Position numbers and translations under genes: made by a program. Positions 10,823 to 23,149 of a stretch of 45,977 nt of DNA are shown piece after piece (positions within the stretch are counted from its first letter, which is position 1; each line of letters starts with the position of its first letter). Under the pieces are notes generated by a model. It was not told where the DNA came from. It searched no databases and worked only from the letters and a program-made list of their open reading frames with translations. Source of the stretch: Porogramme epimiltina (taxonomy: Eukaryota; Basidiomycota; Agaricomycetes; Polyporales; Polyporaceae); NCBI GenBank assembly GCA_900155495.1, contig FTLJ01001049.1, forward strand, positions 1 through 45,977, given 5' to 3'.

Positions 10823-11618
10823 CTTTACTACTAGCCTACTCAGCAGTGTTCGTAAGTACTACGAATGATGGCAGCGACCCCGCGCGTACTGAGTGATCAA
10901 GCTGGTGTGGGTGTGTTGCGTCCAAAAGAGAGCTGACGCGTCGCACTGTTTATGAAATAGGAGTCAGCGGTGTTAGAGGTGGCTTCTGGTCCTAAGGCCA
11001 GGGTGAGTCATCCCAAGGGAAATTTGAACTCAGGCGAGAATACTTGCCTCTAAAGGGCGACTCTTTGATTTCGGAGCCGGCTGAAATGGACGGAACGCGC
11101 CGATGTGAAGCACGACTCTAGGAAGCTCTTAGTCGACTCGGGGAGCCTGAAAAAAGTTCTTCGAGGTCAGCTACGCGGTGTCGGGCCTGTATGCCCGTAG
11201 ACAGGCGTTTCACTTACGGTCACTCTCGTATGTGGCGAACAAGAGAAGCTCACGTCAACACAACACTTGGAAAGCCCCAGGATGACCGTCGAGGAGGAGA
11301 TTCGAGAACTGCTGCCGTGATCGTGTTAAATATTTTCGAGGAATAGAGCACGTCCGTGACTCGGGAGACTCGGAGCGTGCCGTCCGGGGAAGCGGATTTT
11401 CGTTCACCCCGAGCAGATAAGCAAAGTCGATCGCAGACGATGCCGGCGTTCAAACATCCAGCCGGCACAGGCACATAGATAAGATAACAATATGTCGGGG
11501 ACCGGATTGATTGCGAACACTAGCGAACATGGGTACACGACAAGAGTGTAGAAAAATATAAACAAGTGTTCGGATTCTTCTCAATCATAGCGATGGGAAG
11601 GACACGCCGCGCGGACCG
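10823..11618. other. intergenic: MFS upstream region and 3' end of next gene
   Basis: No supported gene. AT-rich patches occur near 11325-11340 and 11550-11565. Short open frames here have no motifs or splice partners. Confidence 0.5.
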
Positions 11619-14600
11619 TCACCGGACGAGCACGTTCGGCTGCAGCCCGTCGAACCTCCCGCCCGACAGCCGTATCGGCGGGAGCCTGTACCCCTGTTGG
11701 CTAATCCCCGGAACCGGGGCGGGGTCCGACTGGCGGGGATGCCTCGCAGCCACTCTACGAGAAGCGCGCTCCGCGAGAGTCTGCAACGTCTCTTGCAGCT
11801 CGAATTTGCTCTGCGTCTCGAGGCCCGCCCAAGTCTCGTATTGAGATGCGCCCCTCTTGGCATCGAGCGCGTCTCGTCGCGCGGGAGGCACCATGAGTGG
11901 CGCTGTGTGCCGCCGCGTGTGAGACGAGATGGGCTTGCCACGACCTCGGGAGACAGGGGTAGGCGGGGCGCGGGTGGTGGGGAGAGGCGACCTCGGGAGG
12001 TTCAGCTTCACGGACGACCCGTCCGGCGGCGTCGGGGTCCTTGGGCGGCTCGTCATCAGGTCGGCCACGGCGTCGGCAAGAAGAGGATCCGAGACGAGCG
12101 CAAGTCCGGATTTCGCGGGAAGACGCAGAGAAGGCATCGCGCACGGGGTTTCGACCTGAGATGCGAGATTTCCGAGAGGAGGAGTCGGGGGTGGTAGTTC
12201 GCTCAGGTGTGCATAGCGTTTCTTGATATCCTCGGGAAGGAAAGTCCCGCTCCCTGACAGGTCTGGGGTGGTGCTTCCCAACAGAGAGCATGGCGGGGTC
12301 GCTGAGGCTACCGTATCGAGAACGCGACTGCCCAGAGACTGACGTTGCTCTAGTTCCGGTTTCGAGACTGCGCTGGAAGCACTGAACCTCGATGATAGCG
12401 AAGAACTGGAGCTGTAGCGTTTGCTAGCGAGGAGTCTAGGGGAGCCCGACAATAAGCCGGACGTTGTAGCGTTCTTGTATGCGGCATTTGCAAGGTCTTT
12501 GAGGCTGGCGACCTGCGTGACAGTAAGCATGCTTCCTCGCTGGAGGGTGGGGTGCGAGGCGCTAGACGTCAACGACGAGGTTGAGACCGAGGGGGGAACT
12601 CCGCTAGAAGCTGTCGTTTCCTTGGGCGCCCCTTTCTCAAGCTGTTGGAGAGGAGGGGGTGCTGGCGTGTATGAACTGATGGAGGGGGTCTGCTCGTTTC
12701 TGCGGTTCATGGAAGCAGTTGAAGCGGAGGGTTCCTCGGACATCGCCCGCACAAACGACGGTAGCGACCCGAGGGAGGTAGGTTTCGCAACGACAGCTGC
12801 GTATCTGTAGAGCAGACTCAGCAAGGGCCCCGGGCATCAGCCATTTCGACTCACGAGACGTAGGAAGGGTTTGCGGCGTTGATTAGAGCGGGAACGACGA
12901 GCTCTTGAGAGATCAATGGGGTTCCGGGTGCGCTTTGAGAGGCGCTAGCGCGAGAGGCAGTGGAGTTGGACCGTCGCAAGATGACGTTTGTTGTTGGGCG
13001 CGGCTGGTCTCCCCTTCTGCTCCTGCTGATTTCGCTCACTGCCCTCCGTCTGTGGGGGCTGCCGGGCAGCGGCGGATGCACGGCACCATCGAGGATGTCA
13101 CGCTCCAAGCGGCGCGGGATCGGCGCCATGATTGTATCCTGGTCGAGGTTCACTTGCCACCTCGGACGGCGAGGCTCAATGCTACACGCATACCGTACGA
13201 AGGCGGTGAGTACACAAATTGGAGGGCATCGTTACGAACGTACTTCTTCTCGCCGTACAGGGCTTGAGCCTCCCTCGCTAAGTTCTCCATGCGTCGACGG
13301 TCCCCTCTGAGACTGCACCCGGGAATGTCGCCTTGATCGGGCCCTTCGACCATTTGGGTAACTTTGTCGATGCTATCTGGTTGTAACGCTAGGTGTTGGC
13401 CTATGAGGCCGTGACGGGCAATTAACACCTGCATGCGTTACAATGAGTATCACGAAAGCGTGAGAAGATTGTCAGACAAACTCTGGAGGGGCGGCGAGAA
13501 CGCGATCGGCCGCGCTTCGGGATGGTCTCGGCTACACTTGTTTGGGGCGGAGGTACAAGGGGCTTCGGTGACGCCTCGCGGGAGGTATGGACACACGGCG
13601 TAACGTCATCTTGCTCCAATTCCGAATGTATGTGCTGTGCAGAACGGCGAGTTGACAGCCTACGCGGCGCTTGAGGGAAAGAGACGACTAGTAGCCCCGA
13701 CGGGTCTAGAACTTCGGAGCGAGGACGGGGGATCGCAGTGGAGGATGCTTCCAGGGGCGCAATTTGAGTTTGACCTAAAGTCTCGGAGACAGGAGTGTTC
13801 GCCGGAGACTGAGATGTAGCATGGGTTGTAACGCAATCCGTCGTCTCAGCACTGACAGGTTCAGATGGCGGCGCAACATCCGACGGAAGACCGTAGTCCT
13901 CAGCGCCAGAAGGAATGCCGACAGAACTCGAAGCCGACTGGATCGCGAGGTCTGGAGGTGGAATAGGATCGTCGTGGTTGGACCTGCCGGCTGTGGCGTC
14001 CGTAGGTTCTAGTTCAACGTCGAGAAAAGCTAGACCCAGACTTGACTGCGCTTCGGTACTTGGCGTAGTTGCCGCTGCCGTGAGCGCGCCACCCAGATAC
14101 GTTGCGATACCTTGGATAGAGCGTGCGGTGGAATGAAGAAAAGTGTCGTCGCCTGCGCCAGGGCCGGAGTCTGGGCTAGACATAGCAGTGACGGCAGAGA
14201 GAGCGTTCTGCAGACTAAGCGTGAGACTGGTGCCGTCGAGGTTTGCGAACCGCTGGTGAATTCCAGAGAACCAGCGCGCTCTAGGCGTGCCACCAAGTGA
14301 GTGGTCGGATGGCTCTGTGTATTCGGTGATGTCACTGAGCACACGCTCCCTTGAGGGTTCTCCATTTTCCATGACCGCTTCGATGTCCGGGCTAGAGCCC
14401 CCAATACTCTGTTCAGAGGGTGTCGGTGAAGATGGTGTCGGAGAGTCTGCGGTGGCGGCCGTGGACGGACTGTAACTCGCATCGGAGATGTTCGGGGAGA
14501 TACGCGCAAGGAAAACACGCTCAGAAGACCACGAGGAACCGGGCGGGGGGAGCGTGATGAAGGCCGGACGGTCAAAGTCGTCGTAGGATCGGATGCCAGG

Positions 14601-15593
14601 GGAATTGACGGGTGCAAGTCCTGAAGAACGTACGAGAACAGGCTCCGATCGACTTTCCAGCAGCATCGTGTCCACTCCTTCGGGTACATTGAACAGAAGG
14701 GGGGTTACGAAAGGGGTTTCCGTCGTGCGCGTGGAGGAGGTCGCGTCGTCGTTCGGATCCGCCATGGTCATGCTTGCGGCGCGGGTCTCGCCAACATGAG
14801 GCCCGGGAGAACCATCGTTGAAGACCGTCATTGACCCCGAAGTTGGGATTGCCAGCTTCTCGTCTTCCCGATCCGCGTCCAGGGTCGCCACCGGTGCCGC
14901 ATACTCCACATGACGTTCCAGAGGTTGGGGCAGAGCAGAATATGATTTCGGCGGCGTCACCTCATGAGAAATCCGGGTGTCGCGTGGAACCTCAAGTTGC
15001 CAAAGATTGGGTGCCGGAAGACTGGCGGAGAGGCAGTGGAACGCCGAAGAGACCAAGGTGACATCTTGGGTTGTCTTCAGGGTGCCGCCAGATCCAGATA
15101 CCGACGTTGACTCAGGGCCGTAAGAGCTGCGTAGGGGGTAGGCCTCGAGTAAGTCGCCTAGAGAAGCCGGGGTTGGTTGATCCGCTGGACCAAGAGACGC
15201 GGCAGGCCGAGACGTGCGGGAGAAACGGGAGAAGAGGAAGACAAACAGACCTCCGCACAAGGCCGAGAGTAGGCAGTGCCAGATATTGAACCCAACGAGA
15301 AGATCTGAGATTGCTTCCAGCGCAGGGAGGACCGAGTCTAGAGGGGTTGTCACAGCATCCTGAAGCCGCTCCAGCAGGATTGAGTCATTGAGTTCATAGG
15401 CGAGGTCGTGGTTTCGCAACGAAGAGCCCACGCTGTCGGAGGGTGGTAGGTACCTTGGACTGAAGGAGCGCCGCGGGGAAGCGTGCAACGGGGGGGGTTG
15501 GCTCCAGTCTCCAGGGGGTTGTTCATTGTTGAAGAGGATTGGGAGTAAAGGAAGAAGCGATGCTAGTATGGCTTGAAGACGAGAGGAAGACAT
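11619..15593 (-). CDS. uncharacterised 1269-aa protein with one N-terminal membrane segment
   Basis: Four exons: 15593-13482, 13428-13244, 13181-12855 and 12804-11619, phases consistent throughout. Residues 1-21 are hydrophobic, and residues about 101-124 form a clear membrane helix ending in basic residues (SRFSRTSR). Between them is a proline-rich stretch. Residues 130-700 are a Ser/Thr/Pro-rich disordered region. Residues about 705-766 are a compact charged block encoded by exon 2, containing LQPDSIDKVTQMVEGPDQ and LRGDRRRMENLAREAQ, and are the most domain-like part. The C-terminal 500 residues are again Ser/Pro-rich with RPRTPTPP-like proline motifs that could bind SH3 or be phosphorylated. 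No family was recognised. Presumably a membrane-anchored scaffold; that is inference. Confidence 0.75.
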
Positions 15594-16040
15594 GTCATAA
15601 AGACGAGAAGGAGAGAGGGCAAAGGAAGGTCTCGCGGCGGGTTGTTGATGGGAATGAGAGGAAGGGGTGAAGCGCCCACGACGCGGTGGAGTGCAGCCAG
15701 TTGAACCTCCCCTTCCAATCCGTCACATTCTGTGAAATCACATATTCCAAGCACCACGACCGTACAGTTCAGTGCTACAGCGAACATTTTGGAAGGAGGT
15801 AGATGAGAAATAATGAACATAGAGTGAAGAGCGGTATGTACAAGTATGGGTGGTAGTGACATTGGGTGGCAGGATTATTATAGCGCTACATGTTCTCGAG
15901 GTACCCTGATACAATATTCCAAGAAGATCATTGGCCCCGACAAGTGCACCCTGTCAGCGCGATATCGAAGCCGCGAAGTCGTTACTGCGTCCACGTTTGG
16001 TGTTGATAGGAGCTTTGTGCACTCAGAGTTCGTCTGTTAA
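15594..16040. other. intergenic: promoter of the 1269-aa gene
   Basis: No gene seen. AT content rises near 15870-15895. The 3' end of the 793-aa gene abuts on the right. Confidence 0.5.
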
Positions 16041-18609
16041 TCACCCAATCTTCCACTTCCGCCGTTCCCTTCCGCGATGGGCGTCCCCTTCTGCATGGAG
16101 ACCCTCGTTCTCGTCGCGCACCCCACGCTGGCGTATCGCGCGGATCGTACCTCGCACGCGCCTGAGTTCTTCCCGGATCGCCGTTCGGCGCGCGCGCCCC
16201 TCCTTCCGACTGCCCTCCGCGCCGTGCGCCGCGCGAAGATCAAGTGCATGCAGTCGCTCATGCGACAGCTGAGCTTCACAATGAGACAAGGTCGGAAGGG
16301 GAAAAATAGGAGAACGCACCGAGATTCTCCTGGCCAGGTCGGCGAACTTCATCTCGAAGGTCTCGAGCTTCTCTACGAGCGGCACGAGCCGGTGGATGCG
16401 CGGTGGCCGCTCCGCGATGTGGTGCGCGAGCAGGTAAAAGTGATTCAAATTCCTGTAATCCCAAATATCAGCCGCCCGCCCTTGTGCCGCGAAACCGGCA
16501 ATGACACGCACCTGTCGAGGGATACAACGAGCTGGCAGTGCTTCGCGTACCACACCCGACGTCCATCTGACGTGCCTTGTCCGTTGACGAGGAAGTCCGT
16601 CGGCGTGCCATCAAGCGCACGCCGCACCTCCCCGAAGCCGAGCCGCAGGCGCTCGCAAAGGTCCGCGAGCGCGTCGGGGTCCTTGAGCAGGCTGCACGAG
16701 CGCAGCGACTGTGCGCGCACACAAGGTCAGCCGCAGCGCCCAGAACGGAAGAACGGAGGAGCGGAGAGAGGGAAGCGAGACTCACATACGACGCGCGCGC
16801 GATCGCCTCCGCGCACTTCTCCGCGCGCAGCGCGAGATCCTCCGCGTCGAGGTCGAGGCGCAGGTCCGCGCGCGCGCCCTCGCCCTCGCCCGCATCCCAG
16901 TCCCAGTCCCAGCGCCGGTCGCGCTCGGGCGACTCCGGGTCCGCGAACGTCATGTCCGGGAGGGGGACGAGCCAGTCCGAGCGCCGCATGGCCGGGGGCC
17001 CGGCCGGCGTCGTGGGGCTCTGGGCCGCGGGGGCGAGGGTGGGAACGGGAACGGGAACAGGGACAGGGGCGGCGGCGTTCGGGAGTTGTAGTGGTGGCGC
17101 CGCGGGCTGCGAAGACTTGGGTGTGCGCGCGTACGGGTGCCGATAGGGGGAAGTTGGCGAGATGAGACTGCCGCGCGCGCGAGAGATTGTGCGGCATCGA
17201 GGGGATGGGTCGATATAGGATACACTTGGATCTGCCTCGATTGGTACTGGGCTCTTGGTTTGGTCTAAGTTAGAAGTTGGATTGGGATTTGAGTCTGCGT
17301 TCATGTTCATCGGAGCGGCGTTGGGTTGCGTAAATAGGTCGTGTATAGGTATCTCTCTGTCATCGTGCTTCGTGTATGCATGGCGTGGGGAGAAGGGCAT
17401 TGCTGACGGCGAGACCGCCGTCTTCGTGCGCGCGCGCAGGCGCGCGGTCATGCCAGAGAATGCGCTCGAGAATATGTTCCGCGGAGAGCGAGGGGACGTA
17501 GCCTCGAGGTCCAGGCTTGGGATGTCGTCCGGTATGGGCTCGGGTTCGGGCTCGTACGGCGGGAGGCCTGCGGTGTGCAGCGGAACGTTCACAAAAGGCG
17601 CCGCGGTGTACCCGCAACGCGGGCACGTCGTGCCAGGCCCGCGCGCAGGCGTGTAAGGGGCGTGGCGAGGCGTCGCGGAAGCGAGCTGGAGCGGGGCTGG
17701 CGCGAGGCGACGAAGCCGCCGGGAGAACTTGGTCTGTGCCTGCGAGTCGTGCGAGTGCGGGCGCGAGTGCGATTGCGCGGAGGCTTGTGCTTGCGACCGA
17801 TCGCGATCGCGCGCGCGCGCGGAGGTGGGCTGGACGCGCGGAGGTGGCGGCTGGCCGAATCCCAGCAGGAGCCCGAGCCCACGCGTCCGGCGCTCCGCAG
17901 GAGGGCTATCCACCGCTTGGTCGCGAGCGCAGTCGCACCCGTGCTCGGGCTCGTGCTGCCAGCCGTCAGGGTCGACGTCCATCTCGTCGTTACCCCGCGC
18001 GCGCATGGCCTCTTGCGACTCGTGCGCGGCCCAGCTTTGGAGGACGCTAGCGAGCGGGATGCGGGGCGCCGGCGCGGCGAGCCGGAATGATCGCGAAAGT
18101 GATGATTTCGGCGTACGTTGGCGAAACCGGAACGAGGATCGCGGTGTCTTGGATTTATGTCCTCCCGCAGTCTGGGGGGAGCGCGGGTTGTGGGGGTTTC
18201 CGTGGGGAGGCATGCTCTGTAGCAGAAGGGATAAAGGCTCGGGGGTTATTGGTGTCGCGATGTCGATATCGGTGTATGGCGGGACGAGATCGAGAGGAGA
18301 CAGGAGAACCGGAGACTCAGCGAGAACCGTTGCTTTCTCGTGTGCTAAGCCCAGGATTTCTGAAAGCCTATGCCGCGCCTCGCATATCGTCACGTCGATG
18401 CTCGTGTCTTGGTACCTGAGACCGTCGGGAGTCGGCGCAGCGAATGCTAGTGCGGAGCAGCTCCGTACGGGCTTGAGAAGCTCGCAGTCCCAGAGGGGCG
18501 ACGGCTCAGGGGACGTGACAGGGAAATGTGTGGAAGAGGGCGAAGCAAGAGGAAGGATGAGGATCGGGTTCAAGACGGAGAGGCCTGCCATCGAGTCGTG
18601 AGCGGTCAT
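16041..18609 (-). CDS. uncharacterised 793-aa Ser/Pro-rich protein with helical C-terminus
   Basis: Four exons: 18609-16786, 16708-16512, 16452-16320 and 16268-16041. Start 18609 (MTAHDSMAGL) is chosen because upstream sequence, although open to 19101, includes an AT-rich promoter-like stretch at 18741-18750. Residues 1-540 are Ser/Pro/Arg-rich and disordered, with a PVPVPVPVP repeat near 525. From about residue 550 the protein becomes folded and helical: LDAEDLALRAEKCAEAIARASY, then LLKDPDALADLCERLRLGFGEV, a FLVNGQGTSDGRRVWYAKHCQ strand-rich piece, and NLNHFYLLAHHIAERPPRIH. The last exon is strongly basic and helical. The frame of exon 4 was chosen for its coiled-coil-like charge pattern; the alternative frame is cysteine-rich and unlikely. 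No family was recognised. Confidence 0.7.
17041..17069 (+). repeat. G-tract repeat with G-quadruplex potential inside the 793-aa gene
   Basis: Five runs of at least three G, separated by 3-4 nt, on the plus strand, which is the template strand of the gene. On the coding strand this is a CCC-GTT repeat giving alternating Pro-Val. Seen directly; quadruplex formation is inference. Confidence 0.6.
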
Positions 18610-20454
18610 TTCGGGAGAAGCGTCCGTGTTTGGTGCGAGGGAGGAAGAAGTATCGGGCAAAGGGAGGCAAGAGAACTCGAGGCGCACAGCGCGGGAGCGA
18701 TAGGCGTAAGACGGGGTGCCCGAACTTTGTGCGCGCGGAAAGCATATAAACTGGTTTGTGGGTCCACAGTGATCCAGAAGTGCGACCGACCGCGTTGACA
18801 AAGAACAAAAGCCATCACCAGGGCACCCCGGCGGCAGGCTAGTGTCTTCTTGAGCAACAAAAGTCGGGGGCGCTATCGAGATTGGCAGGGCGCTTGCCCT
18901 TTTGCCGTGAGGAGGACGGATTTGGACGACGTTGTTCCCGTGAGCCGGGCCTTGTCCGCGTGTTTTCCCGCCTCGTGAAGGTGTTACTACCCATGCGGAG
19001 AAATGGGCCTTGCGCAACAGATTTCCTACGATGTGGTTGAGAAGCAGCTCAGAATAATAGCAGTCCGTGTTCCACGGACTACGGCGATTTGACGACCGCA
19101 TGCCAAGGCGCGCCCAACATCAACAAGGCGAAAAATCGGGATCGGAGGAGAAAGATTACATGAGTCGCGAGGCGAGAGTAGTTCACACGAGGACACCTAT
19201 ATAATTAGAGACTGACCAATGCGTCTGACATGCGGCTTACTGCTGCCTGCACACCAGTTTCATGAACGGACAGCATCTATGAATGCCTTGCTGACAATGA
19301 TTCTTTAGGTGGAGGAGAAGATACCATATTTATGTGTTTGACCTCTGCGTTATAAACATGAACAAGTGTGCCGATGAGCTTCGTTAGCACTTACAGGTGA
19401 TATGTTCTCCAACAGGCAGGTGTGGTCGAGTTGAACGGAATACTCCATGGGAACAAGGTGGCACCGAGTGCTATCTCTGACGGAAGTCCAGGTGCAGGCG
19501 CGTATCTGATACAATTAAGAGAATTGCTTGCTGGTTTTGGTCGGGAGATAGAGGGTGATTATGCAGACGTTGGGTGCGTAGTCGTTCACGTTCAAGCGCT
19601 CGAGCGCTGTTGCTGTCGAATGGTTCTATTAGCGCCGAGGGGCGGCGGCGGGGTGCCAAACACGGCAATCGCGCCCTACCGCGCACGGACCATTCAATTT
19701 TACAGCCTGCCCTAAACTCCCCGCCCTATATATCCCTCCCGCTCCGGTTCGAGGATTCCTTAGAACATACTCAGCTAGGATCTATTTTATAGGTACTAAC
19801 TCGAGTCTCGCATGTTTACACATGCCACATCCTTCATGTCCAGTCGATGACACCAACGCCCGCTCGTATAACCGAGAACATGGCCGCTTCGTGTGGTCTC
19901 GAGGACGTTTGGTGCGTCAGTGACATGCCTCTTCGGAGGTGTGCTGCGGCGCGCCAGCGAGCTGGGCGTACGTCTGATGGACTATTGATGTACCTTTTGT
20001 ATATAGACTGTCAATTATAGCCCCTATCCTTCTATGCTCTCCGTGGAGTGACACCTGACAAGATGGATTTATTAAATCGGCTGTGTGGTCATTAAATGTG
20101 TGAGCATGTACATAATGTCAATCCTCGAAGTGCGCAGCCGAAATTGGCTGTGCGCGTTGAGGTATCATTTGAATGTGCTGTCGAAGTCATTGAAGGCACT
20201 GCTGAGCTTTCTGACATCCACAGAAGACCGTCACTAAGCCTTGCCTCGTTCGGTTTACAACTTGCCGAGGCAGGTTCGCTGCACGCGCATGAACCCTTGG
20301 GTCATATTTGTAGGGTCCACCTGACACTCGGCGGAGTAATATCGTGAACATTATCGCATTTGGCTTAGTATACGTAACAAACAATACGCCATCTTCCTCT
20401 ACGAGCTGCAGCACAGCTTGCCGCACAATACGATGCCCGATATCCATCCTAGCC
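18610..20454. other. intergenic, 1.8 kb; no supported gene
   Basis: Upstream region of the 793-aa gene (TATATAAA at 18745-18750 region) and downstream region of the ABCG gene. Short open frames at 19422-19715 (+) and 20187-20447 (-) have no motifs, promoters or splice partners. 19400-20400 is richer in A and T than its flanks, as expected for noncoding DNA here. Confidence 0.5.
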
Positions 20455-23149
20455 CTATCGCTTCTTCACCGTAAGCACGAGGAACAGCAGGACACGGTAC
20501 ACAACAGCGATAACCAACAAGATACTGGCATAGAGCGAGAACGAGATTCCATCTATGTTGAGCCACTGTTGTGGCAGTGAGCACACAAGCCTGGGTATTG
20601 AGAGGAAGCATCCCTTACCTGGAGAACGTCTTCACCCCGCAGAGCGCACTCGCCCTGAGCGATGAGCGAGCTAGGGTAGTCGCAGAAACAACTCCCATCC
20701 GCGAGCGTCTGGCACGCGAACGTGAGGCCCTTGAAGTCGTTGTAAACAAGGAGGTCGAACGCATATGTCTTCCGACGCGCGCGCATATCAGCATCTACAC
20801 CTGCATAAGCCAGAACCAAGGCGGCTCACCTGGAAGTCGATGAAGTGCGCCCAGTAGTACCAGAAGCGCGGCAGGTTCACAGCCTTGATGAAGTAACCGC
20901 CCACGCACATCCAGAACCCGTTCAGGAACGACGCAAGCGCGAGCGCAGCGACGAAGATGGGCACGAGCGCTGCAATGAGCGCGCTCTGCGACTCCGCGGT
21001 GTACACCGCGAGGTAGAGGATCGCGAGGAAGCGGAAGAACGCGGTCCCGCCGGGGTGCAGGCCGATCGACCAGTAGCAGAGGACGGCGAAGATGACGGCA
21101 CAGGCGAAGAGGTAGGGGAGCGTCACGAGCGAGTTGGCGAGGACGTACGGGCCGGCGCCGTACTGGCCGTTCAGACGCTCGCGGACGAAGACTTGGCGCT
21201 CTTCAAGGAAGGCGGGAATACCGGCGACCGACATAAAGCCGAGGAAGGCGACGGAGAAGAAGTGGACAGAAAGGCGGTCGTTCTACGGGAGGCGGCGACG
21301 TGAGCTTCCACATGGAGCCGGGCAGGCCACAGGCTGCAAGCCACGTACCACTTTAGCGGAGGTTTGTGGGAGGTTTACCCACACTGTTGCCAACAGAACA
21401 CCCATTCCCACTTGAACTATGATAAGCATTGAGAAGCCATCGAGTATTGGGGAATCCACTTACGATACATCCCCAGGCGGACCCCGTATGCCAGTAGGTT
21501 CCGACTGTAATTGATCCAGTTCCTTATGATGAGGTACCAGGTCCGGTGCAGCCCGATCTTGAGCCCTTGCGCGTAGCCCCCCTTCTGCTTCAGAGACGGA
21601 GCGTCTTCAGCCTTGACAATCGGATTGAGTTCATGCGCGTCGGGGTACCGCGCGGCGTACGCCGTCCACGCGCCCGCGATCCGTTGGATGTGCTCAGATG
21701 CCTGCTTCGCGTCGCGCAAGAAGTCCGTGTTGACGACATCGAGCGCGTGATCAGAAGGATTGGCATGGAGCGGGACAGGATGCTCGAGCCCATCTGACAG
21801 GTAAGTCGCGAGATTGTCTGTAAATGTAGGCAGATAATTAGACCACTATCCGGTAGCGAGCGTGGTTTGGCGTACCGATGGAGCCGTAGTAGACCTGCCG
21901 CCCTTGAGCAAGCAGGAGTAGCTTGTCGAACAGGGAGAACGTCTCCCAATTGGGTTGGTGAATGGTCGCGACCACGACCACCCCGTGTCTCTGTGCAAAG
22001 TTCTTAACTACATAGGACTGTATTAGAAGGGACTTAGAGATCAGAATAGGGATACTTACTCGCTGACATGACCTCAGCGCTCGTGCGGGAATCCAAACCA
22101 CTCGTGGGCTCATCAAGGAAAAGGATACGGGGAAGGGTGACAAGCGACGAGCCAATGGTGACGCGCCGCTTCTGCCCGCCGGAGACCCCGCGCTGAATTG
22201 GCGTCCCAATACGATTCTGGGAGACGTCCGATAAGCCGAGGTCGCGCATGGTCTCCTCCACGCGTCTATGGATGACGTCCGCCGGCGTGGAAGGGTCGAG
22301 ACTAGATGTTCTCACGTGAGTGACGCATGGCCCGTCGAAGGGCAGGAAGACGCACCTCAGCCGCGCGGAGAAATAGATGGTCTCCTGGACAGTGAGAACG
22401 CCGAGGAGTGCGTCGTTCTGCTCCACGTATGATGCGAGCGATCTCATGTCAAAAGCCTCTTCTCCGTTGAGGGTGACCTAACCAGATTGGTGAGCATCAA
22501 CAACGACATGATGAATGGGATCTGCCTACGGCTCCTGTACTAGCGGTGCTCCTTCGAGAGAGGACATCAAGAAAGGTAGATTTCCCGGCGCCAGAGGGGC
22601 CCATCACTAGATGACAAGATGATGCTCAGTAATCGAAAGGGTCAGGCCCGGTGAGAAGACAGAGACCAACCTGCAAGCATCTCTCCCGAGATCACTTCCC
22701 CATAAACCCCTTGGATGATGGTTTTGCTCTTGACGCTGTAGGAGAGGTTCTCCCACCGGAGAGTGAGCTTCTGGCTCTTCTCAAGGCTACTCTAGAATGG
22801 ATATGAGCATGGTAAGTCTGATAGAGTGAGGGGGACACGAACTTCTTCATCGCTGATGTAGCGGGCCATGTTGTTTGGGGGAGGAATGGTGTACTCGGGG
22901 ATGCCGCGATGCTTATGTGGGCTCGCTCGTGATGAAGGGCGCTACAGGGTTCTCCAACCTTCACTGCGGCGCCAGGTGAGCACAACGCGGCTAGAGCGGG
23001 CATATTGACGGATTATGGCAGTGCCAACATCGCCCGGGGTATCGGGAGTCCGCAGATCTGATGGTGTGCTAAGGGGAGCGCCACGGAAATGAGCAAACTT
23101 GTGGGACGTACGTTTTCAGGGACGCCGAGAGCTTGCGGGCGTACACCAT
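20455..23149 (-). CDS. ABCG (White)-type half ABC transporter
   Basis: Twelve exons: 23149-23112, 23068-22984, 22941-22843, 22791-22671, 22606-22530, 22477-22060, 22007-21876, 21817-21464, 21416-21349, 21282-20830, 20768-20619 and 20565-20455, about 701 aa. One ATP-binding domain precedes the membrane domain. Walker A GPSGAGKST has Lys about 123, the signature RGVSGGQKRR is near 235, and Walker B LFLDEPTSGLDS is near 260, followed by the switch motif ATIHQPNW. The membrane part contains FMSVAGIPAFLEERQVF, four or five hydrophobic helices, and a cysteine-bearing external loop (TFACQTLADGSCFC) before the last helix. Half transporters dimerise to move lipids or drugs. Exon 6 holds a 45-nt in-frame GTGCGT...AG segment (22355-22311) that may be spliced out. 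The end of exon 2 could be 22987 instead. All key catalytic motifs are intact. Confidence 0.9.
22311..22355 (-). other. optional 45-nt in-frame intron in the ABCG gene
   Basis: Donor AG|GTGCGT and acceptor CACGTGAG|AA border 45 nt that keep the reading frame whether removed or retained. Retention adds 15 residues after SARLR in the ATP-binding domain. The segment has no stop codon. Confidence 0.45.

Noticed and set aside
16037..16279. Alternative cysteine-rich last-exon frame of the 793-aa gene
   Set aside because: Phase from the preceding exon and the acceptor at 16269 favour the charged helical frame ending at 16041.
18610..19101. Longer start at 19101 for the 793-aa protein
   Set aside because: The extra 164 residues have no conserved look and the stretch includes an AT-rich promoter-like patch; the start at 18609 is preferred.
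20187..20447. 86-codon minus frame downstream of the ABCG gene
   Set aside because: No motif, out of frame with the complete transporter end at 20455, likely 3' noncoding.
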